DNA of 25,755 nt from an uncultured Prochlorococcus sp. (lineage in GTDB: Bacteria > Cyanobacteriota > Cyanobacteriia > PCC-6307 > Cyanobiaceae), in NCBI GenBank assembly GCA_902572675.1, contig CACGGY010000007.1, forward strand, positions 1 through 25,755, written 5' to 3'. Under the pieces are notes generated by a model that did not search any database, was not told where the DNA came from, and saw nothing but the letters and a program-made list of their open reading frames with translations. Shown one piece after another: positions 15,656-22,680 of the stretch. The translations under genes were made by a program, and so were the position numbers. Numbering within the stretch: position 1 is the stretch's first letter; each line of letters opens with the position of its first letter.

Positions 15656-16120
15656 TTAGGAAATTTTTTGTGCCCACTCTACAAATCCTTTTTTATTGCT
15701 TTTTATATCTTGTAGGGATTCAAAATAATATTTTTTCCAATTATCTCTTGGAAGTCCTAGAAATAACATTAAATTTAATGGATATTGGTTGCTATCAGAA
15801 CAATTTCTAAAATCATCCCTGAATAAAAATATTTCCTTTTTTAAAGCAATTGCAATACCTAATTCAATCATTACGCCTTCATCTGGAGGCGTACCATTAA
15901 CAATCGCAAAAATAGCATCACACTTTTTTAAATCCTGGAAATTTTTTCTTGCTAGATCATAAGCCCAATCGCCTTCTTTTTTTATTAAATGTTTCGTCTT
16001 ATCAAAAGGTTCATATACTTCTATATTTAAATAATTGAAGATATTAATAAATTCATATAGGAGTTTTTTGGTTTGTTTTGAAAACCCATATGGATTAGCT
16101 AAGTATAGTTTCTTTTTCAC
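15656..16120 (-). CDS. Nucleoside 2-deoxyribosyltransferase
   Basis: A 154-residue enzyme of the NDT family, which moves 2-deoxyribose from one base to another. The conserved blocks are present: KLYLANPYGFS at the N-terminus with the substrate-contacting Tyr6, KKCDAIFAIVNG with Asp68, and PPDEGVMIELGIAIAL with Asp80 and the nucleophile Glu86. LFRDDFRN and NQYPLNLMLFLG follow. It starts at GTG 16118-16120, which overlaps the TGA of the phosphoribosyltransferase (GTGA), so translation is coupled. With the upstream phosphoribosyltransferase it suggests base or nucleotide salvage. Confidence 0.9.
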   Translation of the reverse strand: MKKKLYLANPYGFSKQTKKLLYEFINIFNYLNIEVYEPFDKTKHLIKKEGDWAYDLARKNFQDLKKCDAIFAIVNGTPPDEGVMIELGIAIALKKEIFLFRDDFRNCSDSNQYPLNLMLFLGLPRDNWKKYYFESLQDIKSNKKGFVEWAQKIS

Positions 16121-16512
16121 CTCAAACCTCTTTTTCTAAGATACTCGTTGCGATCACTTTTAAAATTTAATGTATTTTCCCATGGAAAAACAATCCACTC
16201 GTTTTTATTAGTTATAAATATAGTATTCCACCATATAGGTTTAACTTTACTAAATAATACAAAAAACTTTGCTCCATCAATATTTTTGAAGGTGTTTAAT
16301 GTAGTACCAGTTTCATAAATATCATCTACTATTAATGAGTTTTTTATTGGTTCTGAAATTAAATTTAAATTTAATTTATGGCTTAATGCTACTGCTAGAC
16401 ATAAACCACCTCGAGGAATTCCATATATTCCTGAAAACTCTAAAAATTTACATTTATTAGCGATGAGTTCTACGCTCTTGTCAAATTGGTCCCATGAAAA
16501 ATAATTTATCAT
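16117..16512 (-). CDS. Phosphoribosyltransferase (type I fold)
   Basis: A 131-residue PRTase. The pyrophosphate loop GIPRGG is at residues 31-36, and the PRPP-binding loop LIVDDIYETGTTL is at 60-72, with the paired Asp residues and ETGTT. The fold should bind PRPP and, in the family, either transfer the ribose-phosphate to a base or regulate it. The short hood does not identify the base. It is the middle gene of a tightly packed operon: 1 base after the small protein upstream, and its stop overlaps the start of the deoxyribosyltransferase. Confidence 0.88.
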   Translation of the reverse strand: MINYFSWDQFDKSVELIANKCKFLEFSGIYGIPRGGLCLAVALSHKLNLNLISEPIKNSLIVDDIYETGTTLNTFKNIDGAKFFVLFSKVKPIWWNTIFITNKNEWIVFPWENTLNFKSDRNEYLRKRGLR

Positions 16513-16513
16513 C

Positions 16514-16699
16514 TTAATTTTCTCTTTTTTCAGTTGTAGTTGCGAAATTTGATGCGATCACACTTAAAAGTGCGACTACCTGCTCATTTGGACAGTTAGT
16601 AATATTTTTTAATTTTTCACATTCTTTTATTATGTTGGAGTAAGTATCTTCGACAATCCCGTTCATTTGATCATTACTAAAAGAATATGGTTCGTTCAT
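16514..16699 (-). CDS. Small hypothetical protein leading the salvage operon
   Basis: 61 residues (MNEPYSFSNDQMNGIVEDTYSNIIKECEKL...), helical and soluble, with a Cys-containing NITNCPNEQVVALLSVIASNFATTTEK stretch. Its TAA is followed after one base by the ATG of the phosphoribosyltransferase, so it belongs to the same operon and probably the same process. I do not recognise it. Confidence 0.65.
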   Translation of the reverse strand: MNEPYSFSNDQMNGIVEDTYSNIIKECEKLKNITNCPNEQVVALLSVIASNFATTTEKREN

Positions 16700-16772
16700 T
16701 TTAAATAATTAAATAATTTTATTTTTACTCATATATTCTTCGAAGTAAATATATTGATTAATTTACATGAGA

Positions 16773-17288
16773 TTATTTCCACATAGGTTCGTTTATTTTT
16801 TCTTTTGTTATTGATTTAGGTACATAACTATGTAAAGTTTCAACTTTTATAGCCCATTTTTTAGAATCACCTTTTAAACTTTCGATTTCAATTAAGTTTT
16901 TTAAGGACATTCTTTTTCTAATTTTAAGAAGACCTATACAAGTTTCCCAGGCCTTTTGATTTTTATATATTTCTAACCAAAAATCAAAAATATTTTCTAG
17001 GACATCTAATGGGATATCGAAGCAGAATCCTATTGAAGGTCTTTCAATTGAATAATTTTTATTTTTAAGTTCATTGAATAAATTATTTATGTTTAAATCA
17101 ATGGCGAAAAGAATATCTTTTGCTGATTCATTTCCTATTAATTCTTTGCGATGGCAATCTAAAACTTTTTTATCCTCCAGAATATTTTCATCACAATTTT
17201 TTACTCCTACAATCCAAAAACCTTCTCCATTCTTTACTCCACTTGCAAGAAATAGATACTGAGGCGAATTCTCCAAAATATTTTTCAT
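16773..17288 (-). CDS. Hypothetical protein (171 aa)
   Basis: An ATG-initiated, soluble, mixed alpha-beta protein beginning MKNILENSPQYLFLASGVKN. It contains a conserved-looking GFWIVGVKNCDENIL turn, a DIPLDVLENIFDFWLEIYKNQKAW helix and a C-terminus ending NEPMWK. Trp, Cys and Pro placement and codon use are coding-like. No membrane span or signal. It lies about 70 bases upstream of the salvage operon on the same strand and may share its transcription. Family unknown. Confidence 0.65.
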   Translation of the reverse strand: MKNILENSPQYLFLASGVKNGEGFWIVGVKNCDENILEDKKVLDCHRKELIGNESAKDILFAIDLNINNLFNELKNKNYSIERPSIGFCFDIPLDVLENIFDFWLEIYKNQKAWETCIGLLKIRKRMSLKNLIEIESLKGDSKKWAIKVETLHSYVPKSITKEKINEPMWK

Positions 17289-17397
17289 TTCTTCATTAAT
17301 AACATTTATTATTAGTTATGAAAATATATACGATTAAAATAAAAATATTAATTCCTCGTAAAAAAAAATTAATTGTTAAGGTAGAGTTTTAAGAAAA

Positions 17398-17511
17398 ATG
17401 TTCGACTTAAGAGAGCTAAAGCTAATGTTCTTGGATCCTACTGATTTGATAATCAGTAATATTAATAAATTTCTTAGTAATAACAAAACAATTAAGTTTA
17501 TTTTTTCTTAG
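17398..17511 (+). CDS. Possible 37-aa protein
   Basis: An ATG frame of 37 codons (MFDLRELKLMFLDPTDLIIS...) ending in TAG at 17509-17511. The first half reads like coding sequence, but the frame is short and overlaps the end of the minus-strand gene at 17498 by 14 bases. Treat as tentative. Confidence 0.3.
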   Translation: MFDLRELKLMFLDPTDLIISNINKFLSNNKTIKFIFS

Positions 17512-17722
17512 GGAACAATTTCCCTATTTTCTCTTGCTGCATAATTTCTTTTTTAGTTCTTATTTTTTTATCTTCTAAAGATTCTTTATTAGTACTTACA
17601 GCATAAATAATATAAAAAATCATACCTGTAAATATTAATCCCAAAAAAAGTATGAATATTCCTAAAGGCTCACCTGGACTAAAAATCTTTAGATCTAAAG
17701 ATGTATTAAGGGAAATTATCAT
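17498..17722 (-). CDS. Small single-span membrane protein (74 aa)
   Basis: The start is probably ATG 17720-17722, although a TTG lies one codon upstream. The protein has a short polar N-terminus with SPGEPLG, one strong membrane span (IFILFLGLIFTGMIFYIIYAV, about residues 22-42), then a long charged, basic C-terminal tail (KESLEDKKIRTKKEIMQQEK...KLFPKKK) that should be cytosolic by the positive-inside rule. It lies 37 bases downstream of the gene at 17759 on the same strand, so the two could be cotranscribed. Function unknown. Confidence 0.65.
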   Translation of the reverse strand: MIISLNTSLDLKIFSPGEPLGIFILFLGLIFTGMIFYIIYAVSTNKESLEDKKIRTKKEIMQQEKIGKLFPKKK

Positions 17723-17758
17723 CAATTAAGCAAATACTTTATTAACTTTTAGGAGAAT

Positions 17759-17980
17759 CTAATTGATTTTTTCGTAACCAATGAAAGTTGTGGTATCTGA
17801 ATTTTTATAGCCCTTAGCAGCTTCCTCTGGATTCTGGCTGTCAATTTTTCTGGCTTTGGCATGAATCATATTAAATGGGAAAATAACAGCCCCAACAAAA
17901 AAATGTAGAATTAAGAAATCTGAAGGTAGTCCGTTTGTCCAATCTGGGAAAAATAACAATGTAATAAATGTTTCGTACAT
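17759..17980 (-). CDS. Small membrane protein (73 aa)
   Basis: The likely start is ATG 17978-17980 (MYETFITLLFFPDWTNG); a TTG four codons upstream is less likely. A hydrophobic stretch (FLILHFFVGAVIFPFNMI) spans the membrane once, followed by a polar C-terminus with AKARKIDSQNPEEAAKGY and a final FIGYEKIN. Conserved-looking Pro, Trp and Gly residues suggest a specific small membrane-complex role. No family recognised. Confidence 0.65.
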   Translation of the reverse strand: MYETFITLLFFPDWTNGLPSDFLILHFFVGAVIFPFNMIHAKARKIDSQNPEEAAKGYKNSDTTTFIGYEKIN

Positions 17981-18142
17981 ATTAGTAATCAAAGAAACTC
18001 AGACTATTATTACTGAACTTGACGCAATACTATTAATTTTTAATAAATTGAAATTTAATTTTGCTTTTAATAATTGTGAGAAATAATTTAAAAGAAACCA
18101 AGAAAAACTATTATATTAACAATAAGTATTTTTTTTTAGCTA

Positions 18143-18544
18143 TTGTTGAATTTATTTTTGGCTTTATTTTTCTTTATTATTTATTTACTAAACCCTTTAG
18201 TAGGTTTAGCATTTGATATGTCAGACCCCAGCGTAAGTTTACTTCAAAATAGAATCTCTAATAATTTCTCGAGAAAATATTGCAAGGATATTCAAAATGG
18301 TTTTTCTAAAGATGAAGCAATGAAATCAGCCATCGTAAAAACAGAAAATATTATATCTTTTTCTTATAATCCACAAAAAAAATGGATTGAGAAAGATGAC
18401 TTAGCAAATCAAATTTCAATGCAAGTAGTAAATGAATGTGGATGGTCATTTGGATTAATTGGAAAGGAGGGAATTGATTATTTTAAATCTTATTTTCTAG
18501 AAATCTACGAAAAAACCACTCCTGATAAAAATTTTTCTAGATAA
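18143..18544 (+). CDS. Exported protein of unknown function (133 aa)
   Basis: The protein has a clear N-terminal signal or anchor (LNLFLALFFFIIYLLNPLVGLAF) before the mature part DMSDPSVSLLQNRISNNFSRKYC. That signal would be lost from the first internal Met, so a TTG at 18143 or 18146 must be the start. The mature part has two cysteines (KYCKDI and NECGWSF) that could form a disulfide, and an Asn/Gln/Ser-rich surface. No family recognised. The short gene at 18554 follows 9 bases later and is probably cotranscribed. Confidence 0.7.
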   Translation: MLNLFLALFFFIIYLLNPLVGLAFDMSDPSVSLLQNRISNNFSRKYCKDIQNGFSKDEAMKSAIVKTENIISFSYNPQKKWIEKDDLANQISMQVVNECGWSFGLIGKEGIDYFKSYFLEIYEKTTPDKNFSR

Positions 18545-18553
18545 ATTAGGCTA

Positions 18554-18748
18554 ATGAATAATATTTCAGACAAAATAGTAATAATAATAATTCTGGTTAC
18601 TACCCTTTTTGTTTTTGGATTGATTTTTTCAGTAAAATCCCCCGAGAGAAAGGTTATTGATTCGCCAATAATATGGAAAGATGATTATTCGAAAATTGTC
18701 TTTTTTAGGAGTAATAAATTAAATGCCGAAAAAAAAATACTAATTTAA
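18554..18748 (+). CDS. Small N-terminally anchored membrane protein (64 aa)
   Basis: ATG-initiated. One membrane span at about residues 7-27 (KIVIIIILVTTLFVFGLIFS) is followed by a polar domain of about 35 residues (KSPERKVIDSPIIWKDDYSK...). It starts 9 bases after the exported protein at 18143-18544, so the two form a likely two-gene operon. Function unknown. Confidence 0.55.
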   Translation: MNNISDKIVIIIILVTTLFVFGLIFSVKSPERKVIDSPIIWKDDYSKIVFFRSNKLNAEKKILI

Positions 18749-18841
18749 GAAAATTTTATTATTTACCCGTAAAGATTTTATATTGTGCTTAATGCAATAA
18801 AATATACTGTTTTAGTCTTAGTTAGTTCATTATTCCATTTT

Positions 18842-19183
18842 TTAATTTAAGAAGTTCAAAATAATTGACGCTAGTTTTAAATCATCATTAAACCATGCTC
18901 GAATTGCCATAGCCCTTCTAGGATCGTAAAAATTTTGTTTTCTGTACCAACTAAGTACCTCGGAATCTGACTTTTTACCGTTACATGACAAACAACATGG
19001 CACGCAATTCTTTGTACTGTTTATCCCCCCTTTTGACATTGGATGAATGTGATCAAGTGATTCTGATGGCCTACCGCAGTAAATGCATTTATATTTAGTA
19101 AGCTTGTGAAGTGACTCTCTCCAATTTTTATTACTTATCTTGGGGCAAATCTGATCAAGGTAAATTGCATCTTGTCTATGCAT
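18842..19183 (-). CDS. HNH endonuclease
   Basis: A 113-residue HNH nuclease, a metal-dependent fold that cuts DNA. The HNH core is visible: a zinc-binding CIYCG pair (Cys33, Cys36), LDHIHPMSKGG with the catalytic His45 after Asp44, NSTKNCVPCC, and the closing CLSCNGKKSD with Asn68 and the second Cys pair. The C-terminal part (YRKQNFYDPRRAMAIRAWF) is typical of cyanobacterial stand-alone HNH proteins. It has no partner methylase or phage gene nearby, so I infer a host function or a solitary homing-like nuclease. Substrate unknown. Confidence 0.88.
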   Translation of the reverse strand: MHRQDAIYLDQICPKISNKNWRESLHKLTKYKCIYCGRPSESLDHIHPMSKGGINSTKNCVPCCLSCNGKKSDSEVLSWYRKQNFYDPRRAMAIRAWFNDDLKLASIILNFLN

Positions 19184-19319
19184 AATATTCTTGATAATTT
19201 TTCTGATAATAACAGTTTTTTCCTAACAATGATTGAGAACGCGAAGAAAAGAGTTTTAATGTCGTATTTTTCTTTTTAAAATAAAAAATTTAATGAAAAA
19301 AAATTATAATTTAGATTAA

Positions 19320-20129
19320 ATGCCTTATTCAATAACTTTAATAGGTACTGTTGATCATTCTTTATATAAAAGTATTTCGATCTTTTTGATCTCTTTCTTT
19401 TCTAATACGTTTTCAGCAATTTCTGGAGGTGGAGCAGGTTTACTGCAATTACCAGCATTGATTTTAACTGGTGTTCCTTATTATCAGGCTCTTGCTAGTC
19501 ATAAATTAGCAACAGTAGCATTAGGAATAGGCGGTTCGTTAAGAAATTACAGATCTCTAAGAAATGATATACAAGTAGCTTGGCAAATCTTAATTTTTGG
19601 ATTACCAGGAGTGATTCTTGGGGCTTCTATAGTTGAATATATATCAGAACAATATCTGTACTTATTTTTAGGAATAATTTCGATATTGTTAGCTTCTTAC
19701 TCATTCTTTAAATCAGATTTGGGTTTATCAACTGGTGATACTAAATTTAACTTAATTCACAAAATTAGATTTTTAATTTTTATTTTTCTAATAGGTATTT
19801 TGAATGGTTCTATTTCTTCAGGAACTGGTTTGCTTGTAACAATACTTCTAATAAAAACTTTTGGAATGGATTTTCTTAGATCTATAAGTTTGACATTCTT
19901 AACGGTGGGTATTTTTTGGAATTTTGCTGGAGCAATTTTCTTGAGTAAAATAGGATCATTGCCTTCAAATTTGTTAATAATACTTATAATTGGCTCTTTT
20001 ACAGGAGGATTTTTCGGTGCTCACTTATCTAAATTAAAAGGAAATATATTAATTAAGAAAACTTTTACGTTAGTTTGTTTTTCTGTTGGTATTAGCTTGT
20101 TGATTAAATCTATTAAAAGTTTTTTGTAG
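19320..20129 (+). CDS. TauE/SafE family membrane permease (sulfite exporter-like)
   Basis: A 269-residue inner-membrane protein with about eight spans. The family sequence pattern is clear: an N-terminal SNTFSAISGGGAGLLQLPALILTGVPY block, HKLATVALGIGGSLRNY, GLPGVILGASIVEY, and a repeat of the first block in the second half (GILNGSISSGTGLLVTILLI). TauE/SafE proteins move small sulfur-containing or related anions across the membrane; the actual ligand cannot be read from sequence. Length is at the low end of the usual 250-300 range. It is a single-gene unit. Confidence 0.88.
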   Translation: MPYSITLIGTVDHSLYKSISIFLISFFSNTFSAISGGGAGLLQLPALILTGVPYYQALASHKLATVALGIGGSLRNYRSLRNDIQVAWQILIFGLPGVILGASIVEYISEQYLYLFLGIISILLASYSFFKSDLGLSTGDTKFNLIHKIRFLIFIFLIGILNGSISSGTGLLVTILLIKTFGMDFLRSISLTFLTVGIFWNFAGAIFLSKIGSLPSNLLIILIIGSFTGGFFGAHLSKLKGNILIKKTFTLVCFSVGISLLIKSIKSFL

Positions 20130-20296
20130 ATTAATTGTAAATACCTTTAAAGTTGTGTTCAAATAAAATTCAAAAATAGCTTTAGCAGTTTGTGAAGATA
20201 AATTAATCTTTGCCAAATTTTTTAATATCCCTGGTTTTAAAGAATCTCTCTGCGTTAAACGAATACTTTAAGTTCTAACCTTGTTGTATAAATTCC

Positions 20297-20329
20297 AAAA
20301 AAAAAAATGGCCTCACATTCGTAAGGCCA
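20297..20329 (-). terminator. Strong intrinsic terminator on the minus strand
   Basis: Reading the minus strand, TGGCCTTAC and GTGAGGCCA form a nine-base-pair stem with a GAAT loop (one U-G pair), followed immediately by eleven T. It is the best terminator in the window. No minus-strand gene lies between it and 21095, so it should end a transcript that begins inside the gap. Confidence 0.85.
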
Positions 20330-20441
20330 GGTGATGGGGAATCTTATTTTTAAACCAATTTCTTCAAAAATGCAAGCCCCTAGTAGTAGTGCATAGAAGC
20401 TGTTATAGTTACGCTACAGGTAGTGCCTTAATTAGTTTATT
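20297..20441 (-). ncRNA. Candidate small RNA ending at the minus-strand terminator
   Basis: The strong terminator at 20297-20329 has no upstream gene on its strand, so I infer a short non-coding transcript. Before the terminator, a second long hairpin is possible: GGGG about 20385 pairs with CCCC about 20335, around an ATTTTT/AAAAAT inner stem. A possible promoter is TTACAT (20471-20476), a 17-base spacer and TAATAA, giving a 5' end near 20441 and an RNA of about 145 bases. A TATAAC at 20402-20407 would instead give about 100 bases. Several small RNAs (Yfr family) are known in Prochlorococcus, but I cannot assign this one to a named family. Confidence 0.45.
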
Positions 20442-20597
20442 TTATTTTTATTAATTTGAGGCATGCACTTATGTAACAGTTTTGATTTTTTAAACTTTTT
20501 AGTAAAGTCCTTATTTCAAGTGTTTTAAGTAATTTAACTTGTTAAAAATGTCATGGGTTGTATTATTCGTAAGAACTCTGTTAGTTAAAAAGCTTTA

Positions 20598-20825
20598 ATG
20601 ATTGAATTAACTTTACTAACTCTTTTGAACTATGTGGGAAATAATTTCTGTGAATATAGAGATTTAGGTCATGATAATTATAAATCTTTACTTCTTTCTT
20701 ACAGTGATGCAAGTAATAAATTTGGACCACTAGAGGTAAAAAAAGTTATTGAGAAGTCAGAAAATTTTAAAGTTACAGCTGTTGCTGTTGCCGCAATTAA
20801 GTGTCCCCAACATATAGTTAAATAA
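20598..20825 (+). CDS. Small hypothetical protein (75 aa)
   Basis: ATG-initiated, beginning MIELTLLTLLNYVGNNFCEY, with a mildly hydrophobic start but no clear membrane span. Then comes a soluble region (RDLGHDNYKSLLLSYSDASNKFGPLEV) and an Ala/Val-rich end with IKCPQHIVK. Its TAA overlaps the ATG of the next gene by one base, so translation is coupled. I do not recognise the family; both genes together look like one small unit. Confidence 0.65.
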   Translation: MIELTLLTLLNYVGNNFCEYRDLGHDNYKSLLLSYSDASNKFGPLEVKKVIEKSENFKVTAVAVAAIKCPQHIVK

Positions 20826-21091
20826 TGAAGTTTGAATTAAAAACTGAATCTGAAAATTATTCAAAATCATTTTCATATTTTTTTGGGGTGATTTTTATTA
20901 TCTCGCTAATAATTTTTTTTTGTGATGCTGTACTCAAATTAGGAACTATTTCTAGATATTATGAAATCACTTATAACTGTAAGCTTCTAACAGTTGAGAA
21001 ATCAGCAATTAACTTTAAGAAATTATCAAAGTTATCCAAACTAAAAAGTAAACAACGAATTTGGGAATTTTGTAAAGAGGTTGGTAGATAA
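20825..21091 (+). CDS. Small membrane protein (88 aa)
   Basis: The ATG overlaps the last base of the preceding stop (TAATG). One membrane span is visible at about residues 17-37 (YFFGVIFIISLIIFFCDAVL). A basic, helical C-terminus follows (LSKLSKLKSKQRIWEFCKEVG). Unrecognised. It converges on the permease gene 3 bases away. Confidence 0.65.
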   Translation: MKFELKTESENYSKSFSYFFGVIFIISLIIFFCDAVLKLGTISRYYEITYNCKLLTVEKSAINFKKLSKLSKLKSKQRIWEFCKEVGR

Positions 21092-21094
21092 TGT

Positions 21095-21889
21095 TTAGCT
21101 TGAAGCTGACGAATAGAATCTTAAGGCGAATAACCAGAATTTTCTAGAGGTCACAAGAAAAATTATGGCAACAATAACTGTAAGTAATATTTGCCATAAT
21201 TGAGAAATACCAAGAAAAACTTCTGAAGGAATTGTAGTTATAAATGCTATAGGAATAAAAACACTAAAAAATATTCTTATAGAAAATGAAAATGAATTAA
21301 GAGGGAATCTTCCAATATAAAGGAATGATCTTAATACTTCTGTAGCATTCCAAGTCTTAACAAACCAAATAGTTGTTGTAGATATAAAAAACCATAAGCT
21401 ATATAAAATACAAATTGAGCATATTAGAGTAATTAAAGATAAAATCAAAAAAATTAAATTAAGATTAATTTGATTTATTCTGATGCTGAATAAAAGTAAG
21501 CAGACTCCAATCATAATTTCTAAAAAGCCTGATGGATTTAATTTTTTGAATGAGATAAAAAATTGACTATCAATAGGTTTTAAAAGTACGAAATCTAAGG
21601 TCCCTTCTCTTATGTGTTTAACTATTTCACTAAGATTAGGATTAAACCATGTATTGGTTATGCCATTCAAAATTGTATAAATACCTTGAATTATTAGTGC
21701 TTCTTCAAATTTCCAACCTCCAATACTCCCGTTGTTTTGAAAGAAAATAGATAATAAAAAAATACTCCCTATTAAACTTAAAATTGCCGTAATTAAATCA
21801 ATAAGTATATTTGTTTTATACTCCAATTCAGAAGCTAGAGAAGTATGCAAAAATTTTGAGTAAACTTTTAAATATTTTCTTGGATTCAT
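21095..21889 (-). CDS. ABC-2 type exporter permease, second subunit
   Basis: A 264-residue inner-membrane permease with about six spans, starting at ATG 21887-21889. The ATG overlaps the TGA of the preceding permease (ATGA), which fixes this start over the longer in-frame TTG/GTG option to 21928. LASELEYKTNILIDLITAILSLIGSIF is the typical opening of the ABC-2 half-permeases found next to a matching ATPase (COG4586-type systems). EGTLDFVLLKPIDSQFFISF is the conserved periplasm-facing turn. With the other two genes it should form an exporter; the substrate is unknown. Confidence 0.88.
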   Translation of the reverse strand: MNPRKYLKVYSKFLHTSLASELEYKTNILIDLITAILSLIGSIFLLSIFFQNNGSIGGWKFEEALIIQGIYTILNGITNTWFNPNLSEIVKHIREGTLDFVLLKPIDSQFFISFKKLNPSGFLEIMIGVCLLLFSIRINQINLNLIFLILSLITLICSICILYSLWFFISTTTIWFVKTWNATEVLRSFLYIGRFPLNSFSFSIRIFFSVFIPIAFITTIPSEVFLGISQLWQILLTVIVAIIFLVTSRKFWLFALRFYSSASS

Positions 21890-22680
21890 GATCCCATAGC
21901 AGTATATTTTTTGGTTCCTGCAGACCATATTTTTCTAAATACTGGGAAAAGCAAAAGAATCCATATAATTTGCATACTAAAACCTCCACTAATATTTGTT
22001 TCATTACCTGATAGTAAGTTTGCAGGAAAGTCAATTAGGTATGGAAAAGGAGTTAAAAAAATCCAAGATTTAACATATTCTGGAAAAGATGCTACTGGAG
22101 CTAAAAGGCCTGATAGAAATAAAGTTGGTATAAATAACAATCTTTCGATTGAGGATGCTTTTTCTGTCCAGAAACATAAACATGCAACTATTGACTGAAT
22201 TAAAAATTGAATTAAGAAAGATAAAAATGTCGATATTATCGATAAAAATAAAATATCTAAATTTGGGATCCATATACTTTCTGGATTAAATACAAAAAAG
22301 AAAATTGCAATGATTAGTGCGAAAGGAAATCTTGTAATTTGTTCTGCAATATGTTGTGCAAAATATCTGAAGAATGGATTTATAGGTTGTATTAGATATG
22401 GAGATAATTTCCCCATAAGAGAGTCTTCTTCAAAGCTAAATACAACCCAAACTACAGAAAACTGTCTGACAAAAAAGGCAGATACAAAATATCTAGAAAG
22501 CATGATATCACTAATTTTTATGGATTCATTAAGGGCATTACTCGTCCATATGTTCAACATAAAAAAAGGAATTATCCCAGATATTGCCCATAATGCGATC
22601 TCTACTCTATATTCCAACATATTTGAATATTGGACTTTTAATAAAGTGAATATTTTGCGGTTAATCAAATTAGATATCAT
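21886..22680 (-). CDS. ABC-2 type exporter permease, first subunit
   Basis: A 264-residue permease with about six membrane spans. It opens with VQYSNMLEYRVEIALWAISGIIPFFML and carries LMGKLSPYLIQPINPFFRYFAQHIAEQ, the conserved cytosolic turn of the permease pair (equivalent to LDFVLLKPID in its partner). The second half has SIERLLFIPTLFLSGLLAPVASFPE, a re-entrant-like segment common to ABC-2 permeases. It overlaps the ATPase by 11 bases upstream and the second permease by 4 bases downstream, so all three are translationally coupled. Confidence 0.88.
   Translation of the reverse strand: MISNLINRKIFTLLKVQYSNMLEYRVEIALWAISGIIPFFMLNIWTSNALNESIKISDIMLSRYFVSAFFVRQFSVVWVVFSFEEDSLMGKLSPYLIQPINPFFRYFAQHIAEQITRFPFALIIAIFFFVFNPESIWIPNLDILFLSIISTFLSFLIQFLIQSIVACLCFWTEKASSIERLLFIPTLFLSGLLAPVASFPEYVKSWIFLTPFPYLIDFPANLLSGNETNISGGFSMQIIWILLLFPVFRKIWSAGTKKYTAMGS

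Larger units (their letters stand above)
20130..20597. other. 470-base gap with a minus-strand terminator and possible small RNA
   Basis: This gap follows the TauE/SafE gene. It contains the strong minus-strand terminator and candidate RNA listed separately. Left of the terminator, a minus-strand frame (about 20070-20266) is open and coding-like (DSLKPGILKNLAKINLSSQ...). It overlaps the end of the permease gene antisense and has only a TTG at 20214-20216 or an ATT as start. Otherwise the gap is plain AT-rich DNA with no plus-strand gene. Confidence 0.5.

Noticed and set aside
21911..22198. 95-codon and longer plus-strand frames over the permease genes (also 22310-22696 and 22788-23015)
   Set aside because: Antisense shadows of the ABC exporter genes, without ribosome sites or recognisable domains.
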